Below, in pieces: positions 58,842 through 64,000 of a DNA stretch of 64,000 nucleotides (position 1 is the first letter of the stretch; each line of letters begins with the position of its first letter). The notes below the pieces were generated by a model. That model made no database searches. It saw nothing but the letters and a program-made list of their open reading frames with translations, and was not told where the DNA came from. A program made the position numbers and the translations under genes. The stretch comes from Myxococcales bacterium. Lineage in GTDB: Bacteria > Myxococcota_A > Polyangia > Polyangiales > Polyangiaceae. The stretch lies in contig JADJQX010000007.1 in the NCBI GenBank assembly GCA_016712525.1, forward strand, positions 1,922,001-1,986,000. The letters run 5' to 3'.

Positions 58842-59057
58842 TCAGTTTCCCGATTTCATGGCGCCGCCGTCGTGCCCAGCCATCACGCCCTTCAGTGCGG
58901 GGGCCTTCATCTTCGGCCCGACGAGAGACACACTCGACGGCTCGGCCGATGGCGCGGGCTCGGAGGGCTTCGGGGCCTCTTCTTTGGAGCACGAGCTGCA
59001 GCCCGAGAGCACGGAGACGAACGAGCCGACGAGCATCGCGCGGACGAGGAGGGTCAT
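58842..59057 (-). CDS. Small lipoprotein (71 aa)
   Basis: ATG 59057 with AAAGGA seven bases upstream; the frame continues open farther but the signal starts here. MTLLVRAMLVGSFVSVLSGCS is a lipoprotein signal (Cys20), followed by SCSKEEAPKPSEPAPSAEPS, a Pro/Glu-rich linker, and a short end (KMKAPALKGVMAGHDGGAMKSGN) too small for a domain. It sits between two copies of the Cys-rich lipoprotein genes, in the same direction. Function unknown. Confidence 0.75.
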   Translation of the reverse strand: MTLLVRAMLVGSFVSVLSGCSSCSKEEAPKPSEPAPSAEPSSVSLVGPKMKAPALKGVMAGHDGGAMKSGN

Positions 59058-59144
59058 GGCGTTTCCTTTCATAGCGGAACGGGGCCGACTCGAAAACATT
59101 CCGGGTCGCGCAGGGACGCGCGACAAGAAGGGACAAAAAAGGGA

Positions 59145-59176
59145 GCGGGCGCACGCCCCGAGGGAGGTGCGCCCGC
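59145..59176 (-). terminator. Intrinsic terminator of paralog 3
   Basis: A perfect 10-pair stem GCGGGCGCAC/GTGCGCCCGC with a 12-base loop; on the minus strand it is followed by TCCCTTTTTT. It lies about 40 bases after the stop of the third Cys-rich lipoprotein. Confidence 0.88.
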
Positions 59177-59216
59177 GACCTAGCAGGGCCAAGCGAGGCT
59201 TGGGCCTTGGCTTCGA

Positions 59217-59790
59217 TCAGTCGGTGCCGGCGTCCGTGCCGCCGCCGCCGCCGCAGAAGAACTCCGCGACCTTGGCGTAGCCCTCGTCGAAGTTCGCGCC
59301 ACGGCAGGTGGCCTGCCACTGCGACGCCGCGTCGTTGACGGCCTTGTTGCAGGCCTCGTCGACCGTGCTCTTGCAGATGCCGGCCGCGGCCGTGTTCGAG
59401 CACTCGGTGTCCGAAGCCTCGTCCTCGCAGGTCGAGCAGGCCGAAGCCACGCAGGTGACCTGGCCGGCGAGCTTGACCGCGCACTCGGGCTTGCCGATGA
59501 CGATCGCCGCGCACGCCGCCGTGTTCGGCGACACGCTGTCTTCCGAGACCGGGATGAGCGCGCCGATCGGCGTGGTCTTGGGGTCGTCACCCTGGAGGCC
59601 GCCGATGATGCAGCGCGAGCAGTCCTTGTTCGCGTCGATGAACGCCTGGCAGTTCGAGCCGGCGCCGAGGCACGCGGCCTTGAACTCGGCGATCTTGCCG
59701 GCGCCGCACTTGCCGCTGCCCTTCGTCGGCGCGACACCCTGGAGGGCGAGAGCCGCCTCCTCGTCGTAGCACGTGGCCGGGGCCGCATCC
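59217..59790 (-). repeat. Near-identical duplicate of 57965-58540
   Basis: The 3' three-quarters of two lipoprotein genes are near-identical at DNA level (few scattered substitutions), while their signal peptides and linkers differ. The two copies are about 1.25 kb apart, in direct orientation. Confidence 0.9.
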
Positions 59791-59954
59791 TTGTTGCCGC
59801 CGTCCGGCTTCGGCGTCGTCGCCGTGGACGAAGCCTCCGTCGACGTGCCGCCGCCGTCGCTCGTCACTTCGGTCGTCGTGACCGTACAGCCCACGCCCGC
59901 GCCCACCGCAACGATGCCCGCGAGTCCCACGAGCCCAATGATCTTCTTGAACAT
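59217..59954 (-). CDS. 16-Cys lipoprotein, paralog 3
   Basis: 245 residues; ATG 59954 with AGGAGG about seven bases upstream. Signal MFKKIIGLVGLAGIVAVGAGVGC, then a Thr/Asp/Gly linker different from paralog 2, and the 186-residue Cys domain shared with it. The five differences include ACST for ACAT and SDTE for SDTD. The 16 cysteines are all kept. The 445 bases upstream contain no gene and should hold its promoter. Likely an outer-membrane or exported lipoprotein; role unknown. Confidence 0.87.
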   Translation of the reverse strand: MFKKIIGLVGLAGIVAVGAGVGCTVTTTEVTSDGGGTSTEASSTATTPKPDGGNKDAAPATCYDEEAALALQGVAPTKGSGKCGAGKIAEFKAACLGAGSNCQAFIDANKDCSRCIIGGLQGDDPKTTPIGALIPVSEDSVSPNTAACAAIVIGKPECAVKLAGQVTCVASACSTCEDEASDTECSNTAAAGICKSTVDEACNKAVNDAASQWQATCRGANFDEGYAKVAEFFCGGGGGTDAGTD

Positions 59955-60399
59955 TCTATGCCTCCTACCTACTGCCTTCGCGGGAGTGACCCGCAAGCCA
60001 TTCCCCATTCCTCGAACGCCCAACCGGAAAAACCGGAGTACCTGGAACAAGAACCCCGGCCGAACGGTTTCCCCGGGACTGGGCCTGGGGCGTTCGACGT
60101 TGAGCTCGTGAAACCCTTCACGGTTCCTGGCGGGCGGCGTTCTACTCGTCGAAATCGTCTTCGTCAACTCCGCATGCCCTTGACGCGAGGCGTCTCCTGC
60201 ATGGTGCGGTCGGGTATGGCGTCGTTGGCAGGGCGACAGTTTCCTAACGCCGTACCGTCAACTCCCGATCGCCTCCGTTTTCTGCGAGAATTCGTCCTCG
60301 GTCGCCGACCGCGCCGCCCCGAGGACCCGGGCATCGCGGTGAGGCCCCTGGAGAGCGGCGCCTCGAGGGGTTCTATAAGCGGGATCCGTGCCAACCCGC
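59955..60399. other. Gene-free interval of about 445 bases
   Basis: Between paralog 3 and the DUF4149 gene. Only short, compositionally unlikely frames are present (for instance an Arg-rich one at 60164-60394). The base composition is less GC-rich than the flanks. Presumably it holds the promoter of paralog 3; no clear -35/-10 pair, tRNA or known RNA structure was recognised. Confidence 0.6.
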
Positions 60400-60987
60400 T
60401 CAGGTACCCGTCGACGGCGGCTCCCCCTGCGGCGGCTCGGTCGAGGGGTCCTCTTCGGGCGGCGGACCTTCAGGCTCGGGGCCGGGCGCGACCGGAGCGC
60501 CCGCGGGCGATGGCGGCGGCGGGGCGGGCGCGACGAGGAGCCCGAAGAAGACGATCCCTAGGGCAAACTGCGCCTTTTCGGCGATCTCGGCGCCCGTGTG
60601 GGCGCTCTCCATACGTTCACCAAGGGGGCCGTCCCCGCGGATGGCGCCTTGCCGGTGCAGGTCGGCGATGCGGGGCGTGAAGACGGCACCCTCGGCGATC
60701 GCAAAGGCCGCCATGAGCGCGAGCACGGACGCCCGGGCCAGATCGTGGAGCCCAACCTGGGGCCGGAGCCGCGACGCCGCGACCTCGCACAAGAGGGCGA
60801 GGACCGACGCCGTCATGGCGATGCGCGAGGTGCGCTCGAAGACGACCACCATGGCGTCCGCCGAGGCGGGCGCGGGCACCATGCCGAAGACCGCCGGGGC
60901 GACGACGGCCGACACGACGACCACGCCGCCGAGCCAGATGGCGACCGCGACGGCCTCGACCGTGAGGAGGAGCCGAAGGACCCGCAC
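60400..60987 (-). CDS. DUF4149 membrane protein
   Basis: 195 residues with about four membrane helices: LLLTVEAVAVAIWLGGVVVVSAVVAPAVF, then TASVLALLCEVAASRLRP, ASVLALMAAFAIAEGAVFTPRIADL and a last one (FALGIVFFGLLVAP). The pattern of GxxxxxxxVAPxxF and TPRIADL fits DUF4149 (TMEM205-like). The tail is almost wholly Pro/Glu/Gly. Function unknown. It begins 2 bases after the HEAT-repeat gene stop, so the two are co-transcribed. Confidence 0.82.
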   Translation of the reverse strand: MRVLRLLLTVEAVAVAIWLGGVVVVSAVVAPAVFGMVPAPASADAMVVVFERTSRIAMTASVLALLCEVAASRLRPQVGLHDLARASVLALMAAFAIAEGAVFTPRIADLHRQGAIRGDGPLGERMESAHTGAEIAEKAQFALGIVFFGLLVAPAPPPPSPAGAPVAPGPEPEGPPPEEDPSTEPPQGEPPSTGT

Positions 60988-60989
60988 GC

Positions 60990-62054
60990 CTACGCCTTCC
61001 CTTCGGACGAACCTTCGGGGCGCGCTCGGTCGGCGAGCCGAGCCAGGGCCTCTTCGGCGAGATCGCGCGTCGCCGGCTCGTTCGCGAGGGCCGTGAGCCT
61101 GCCTCTCGCCGCTTCGAGGCGCGCGCGACCGACGGCCACGATGGCGCGCGCGCGGGCCTCGGGGGACGACGCGCCGAGCTCGGCGAGGAGGTCGGACGTG
61201 GCGCGTGCGTGACCGAGCGCGGCGAGCGCGCTCTTCGCGTGGGCCTCGGAGGTCTGGCGGACGAGGCGCATGAGGCCGTACGCGCGTGTCTCGAGGGCGG
61301 GGATGGCCTCACGGAGCGCGGCCTCGCCGCAGGCCTCGATGGCGCCCTGCTCCTCTTCGGTGCCCACCTTTCCACGGAGGTCGCCTCGAACGACGGCGAT
61401 CAGCACGGCGCGGGCCTTCTCGGGGAGCGATGCGCCGCGCGCGCGCGCGAGCAGGATGGCCGCGGCGACCGAGACGTCGGGGTGCTCGTCGGTGAGGAGT
61501 CGCTCGGCCGCGCGGAGGTGCTCGGGAGACGGCTCTCGGCCGCGCTCGATGTCGTCCTCGGCGAGGCGGAGGGCGATGTGCCGCACCGCCGGATCGTCGT
61601 CGCCGAGGGCGCGAGTGATCGCGCGAGCCGCCTCTTCGGGAGCGACACGAACGAGCGCGATGACGGCCTGGTACCGCACCTCGGGGCGCGTGTCGGAGAG
61701 CGCCCTCTCGAGCTTGGCCGCGGCGCGGCGGTCGCCGAGCTCTCCGAGGGCGGAGAGGGCCATTTGGCGAACGAACGCGTCGTCGTCCTCGACCGCGACG
61801 AGCAGCTTCGGGAGCGCCGTGACCGCCTGCGCGTCGGCGAGCGCCGTGGCCGCGCGCGACCGTACCGCGGGGTGCGTGTCGCCGAGGGCCTTCTCGAGCG
61901 CCGCGACACCTCGAGCGCGGACGGCCTCGTCGACGCCCCCCGAGAGGTGACGGCCGAGCTCTTCGCTCGCCTCGGCGCGGGCCTCCATGCGGGGGCTCAC
62001 GATGTCGCGTAGGCAGGCCTCGAGCGTTCGAGGGAGGGGCCGGAGGCCGAGCAT
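60990..62054 (-). CDS. HEAT-repeat protein
   Basis: 354 residues, wholly helical repeats: segments such as HPAVRSRAATALADAQAV, DAFVRQMALSALGELGD, RPEVRYQAVIALVRVAPEE and DPAVRHIALRLAEDD are successive HEAT/PBS-lyase-like units of about 30 residues. ATG 62054 (MLGLRPLPRTLEACL) is preferred over 62129. HEAT arrays are protein-binding scaffolds; the partner is unknown. It is co-transcribed with the DUF4149 gene. Confidence 0.85.
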   Translation of the reverse strand: MLGLRPLPRTLEACLRDIVSPRMEARAEASEELGRHLSGGVDEAVRARGVAALEKALGDTHPAVRSRAATALADAQAVTALPKLLVAVEDDDAFVRQMALSALGELGDRRAAAKLERALSDTRPEVRYQAVIALVRVAPEEAARAITRALGDDDPAVRHIALRLAEDDIERGREPSPEHLRAAERLLTDEHPDVSVAAAILLARARGASLPEKARAVLIAVVRGDLRGKVGTEEEQGAIEACGEAALREAIPALETRAYGLMRLVRQTSEAHAKSALAALGHARATSDLLAELGASSPEARARAIVAVGRARLEAARGRLTALANEPATRDLAEEALARLADRARPEGSSEGKA

Positions 62055-62298
62055 CTCGCCCCGGTAGCGCGAAGCGGGGCCCTTGTCCACCGCCCGAGCA
62101 CGCTCTCGCCCACCCGCAAGAAGGGACAAATGTCACATACTTCCAGCCACTTAAGCGCAACCACAGAGACTCGGGTCGGGGCGTCTCCGGGGCTCGACGG
62201 AGGCGGGCGCGTGGGGCGTTCGCCGTTCGTCGATGGCGACGTGCGCGCCGCCAAGCGTTCGCGTGCCGCCCCTGTTGCGACATATAGTGGGAGGGCTC

Positions 62299-63492
62299 AT
62301 GCCGACCTCGACGACACCTTCGCCTTCCGGCTCTCCCGTCACCGCTCCGTCCGGATCCCCCGCGCGCCCGTACATCGGCGGCCAAGCCGTGCTCGAGGGC
62401 GTCATGATGCGCGCGCCCCACTCGTTCGCGATCGTGGTGCGGCGACGCGACGGGAGCCTGCACGTGCGCGAGCGCGCCGTCCCCGATCCGAAGAACGGCG
62501 TCGCCCGTCTGCCGCTCGTCCGTGGTGTGGCGTCGCTCGTCGAGTCCCTCCGGCTCGGCGGCGAGGCCCTCCGCTTCTCGGCCGAGGCCGCCGAAGCCGA
62601 CATGATCGACGCCGAGAACGCCGAAAAATCGGCCGCATCGAAGGCCGCCGCCAAGGTCACGCAGGTGCTCACGGCGCTCGGGGCCACGCTCTTTTTCCTC
62701 GCGACGAACGACCCGGAGGCCGACCCTGCCCCGGCCCCTGCCCCCGAAGCCGAGACCGGATCCGGGAAGAAGAGCGGCCCGGGCCTCATGTTGGCCGTGA
62801 TGGTGCTCTTCATGGTCGCGCTCCCGCAGCTCGTCGCCGCGCTGCTCAACAAGGGCCTCCACCTCGACCTCGAGGTCACGTCGCCCAAGTTCCAGGCGAT
62901 CACCGGCGTCATGAAGCTCACGATCGTGATCGGCTACATGCTGCTCATTCGGCGCGTCCCCGACATTCGCCGCGTCTTCCAGTACCACGGGGCCGAGCAC
63001 AAGACGATCAGCACCTACGAGGCCGGCGAGGATCTCACCGTCGAGAACGCTCGCAAAAAGACGACGCTCCACCCGCGCTGCGGCACGACCTTCCTCGTGA
63101 TGGTGGCGATCGTGTCGGTCATCGTCTTCACGGCCGTCGGCTCGTTCGTGCCCAAGATCCACACGGGAAGCGCCATCGCCGACAACATCTTGTTCTTCCT
63201 CGTGAAATTGCCGTTCGTCCCCGTGCTCGCGGCGCTGACCTTCGAGATGCAGCGGGTGTTCGCGCGGTACTTCACGACGGGCCCGCTCCGCGTCGTGCTC
63301 GTGCCGGGCTTCCTCGTCCAGCGCATCACCACCATCGAGCCCGACGACGCCCAGCTCGAGATCGCGCTGGCCTCGCTCAAGGCGACCCTCTTCCGCGAGA
63401 AGGGCGAGACGCCGGCCACGACGGACGACGTGCGCTTCGCGACGTACGAAGAGTTCTACGCCCAGGACCACTTGCGAAACCCCGCGTCCTGA
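62299..63492 (+). CDS. DUF1385 family membrane protein
   Basis: 397 residues from ATG 62299, with GGAGGG five bases upstream. Family motifs: YIGGQAVLEGVMMRAPHSFAI, VPDIRRVFQYHGAEHKTISTYEAG, TTLHPRCGTTFLVMV and the C-terminal FEMQRVFARYF. It has about four membrane helices (near 197, 233, 281 and 311) and an Ala/Pro-rich cytoplasmic insertion after residue 150. The function of DUF1385 (YqhQ-like) is unknown, but the gene is often next to prfA as here, with a 33-base gap. Confidence 0.9.
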   Translation: MPTSTTPSPSGSPVTAPSGSPARPYIGGQAVLEGVMMRAPHSFAIVVRRRDGSLHVRERAVPDPKNGVARLPLVRGVASLVESLRLGGEALRFSAEAAEADMIDAENAEKSAASKAAAKVTQVLTALGATLFFLATNDPEADPAPAPAPEAETGSGKKSGPGLMLAVMVLFMVALPQLVAALLNKGLHLDLEVTSPKFQAITGVMKLTIVIGYMLLIRRVPDIRRVFQYHGAEHKTISTYEAGEDLTVENARKKTTLHPRCGTTFLVMVAIVSVIVFTAVGSFVPKIHTGSAIADNILFFLVKLPFVPVLAALTFEMQRVFARYFTTGPLRVVLVPGFLVQRITTIEPDDAQLEIALASLKATLFREKGETPATTDDVRFATYEEFYAQDHLRNPAS

Positions 63493-63525
63493 GCGGCGTT
63501 CTCTGCTAAGCGCACGGCCTCCGTC

Positions 63526-64000
63526 ATGCTCCCCCTCGACAAATTGGCCGATCTCACGCGGCGCTACCGCGACATGGACGAGCTCCTCTGCCAGCCGGAC
63601 GTGCTCGCCGACCGTACGCGCCTCGCGAAGCTCAACCGAGAGCGCGCCGACCTCGAGCCGATCGCGCTCGCGTTCGGCCGCTATCAAGAGGTGAAGCGGA
63701 AGCTCGTCGAGGATCGCGAGGCCCTCGCGGACCCCGATTTGCGTGAGCTCGCCGAGCTCGAGATCCCGGAGCTCGAGGCCGAAGAGAAGGCCCTCGAGCG
63801 CGAGCTCGAGGTGCTCCTCCTGCCGCAGGATCCGGACGACAAGAAGAACACTATCGTCGAGATTCGCTCCGGCGAGGGCGGCGAAGAAGCAGCCCTCTTC
63901 GCCGCGGACCTCTTCCGCATGTACGCCCGCTACGCCGAGACGCGCGGGTGGCAAATGGAGGTCATCTCGCTCTCGGAGAGCAGCACGGGCGGCTACAAGG
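63526..64000 (+). CDS. prfA: Peptide chain release factor 1, 5' part
   Basis: Runs off the window end; 158 codons are present. LDKLADLTRRYRDMDELL at the start and IRSGEGGEEAALFAADLFRMYARYAETRGW are RF1 domain 1 and 2 signatures; the GGQ motif would lie beyond the edge. RF1 releases peptides at UAA and UAG. The RF1-specific GEGGEEAALFA and the absence of a frameshift near codon 25 exclude RF2. Confidence 0.95.
   Translation, partial: MLPLDKLADLTRRYRDMDELLCQPDVLADRTRLAKLNRERADLEPIALAFGRYQEVKRKLVEDREALADPDLRELAELEIPELEAEEKALERELEVLLLPQDPDDKKNTIVEIRSGEGGEEAALFAADLFRMYARYAETRGWQMEVISLSESSTGGYK

Noticed and set aside
60164..60394. Minus-strand frame of 76 codons in the gene-free interval
   Set aside because: Arg-rich, no ribosome-binding site, no similarity to any pattern I know.
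61309..63954. Minus-strand frame of 881 codons opposite the DUF1385 and prfA genes
   Set aside because: Antisense shadow of conserved genes in GC-rich DNA; Arg/His/Asp-rich product without domain features.

Overview
The window is a strongly GC-rich chromosomal segment, very probably from a myxobacterium (phylum Myxococcota, Polyangia-like). This is inferred from the large number of lipoproteins with Asp/Gly/Ala-rich linkers, DUF4215-type Cys-rich repeats, a MYXO-CTERM-like C-terminus on a matrixin protease, a Ser/Thr protein kinase, a degenerate cyclase/ATPase/TPR regulator, a menaquinone-only quinone pathway of futalosine type, and HemY-type protoporphyrinogen oxidase. Coding density is high. 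I see no rRNA, tRNA, insertion sequence, prophage or CRISPR array.

Left part (1-16 kb): two envelope proteins of unknown role precede a tightly overlapping minus-strand menaquinone operon (8960 down to 1915): ubiE, ubiX, a Cys-less MqnE-like protein, mqnE, an mqnA-mqnC fusion, an amidohydrolase (probable aminofutalosine deaminase) and a UbiA prenyltransferase. Each junction overlaps by 4-8 bases. Divergent from it are a DUF1285 gene and serA. Then come rpmE, a class-III aminotransferase, ssb and envelope proteins.

Middle (16-40 kb): a GT2 glycosyltransferase, a CtpA protease, a small ribbon-helix-helix protein with a palindrome in front, an alpha/beta hydrolase, a FAM20-like lipoprotein kinase candidate, a quinone oxidoreductase, a Ser/Thr kinase, an ECF sigma factor, an FGE-like lipoprotein, a large membrane protein, an E2 acyltransferase, a diacylglycerol-kinase gene with an apparent frameshift, a BrkB-type membrane protein, a pentaheme lipoprotein and a four-gene secreted-protein operon (matrixin, two DUF4215 lipoproteins, one hydrolase).

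Right part (40-64 kb): an Ala/Lys/Glu repeat protein with a C-terminal membrane anchor, heme genes hemE-hemH-hemY, a divergent PRPP-synthetase-like gene, nikR with a His-rich tail coupled to a metallo-beta-lactamase-fold gene, obg coupled to an orphan FlhB-like gene without the NPTH site, a degenerate cyclase/ATPase/TPR regulator, pspA, lpdA with an E1-alpha gene, three tandem Cys-rich lipoproteins (two almost identical in their mature part), a HEAT-repeat protein, a DUF1385 protein and the 5' part of prfA at the window edge.

The strongest candidates for something undescribed are the Cys-less MqnE-like protein and the MqnA-MqnC fusion inside the menaquinone operon, the FAM20-like lipoprotein, the orphan FlhB-like protein without its autocleavage site, and the tandem 16-Cys lipoprotein family.
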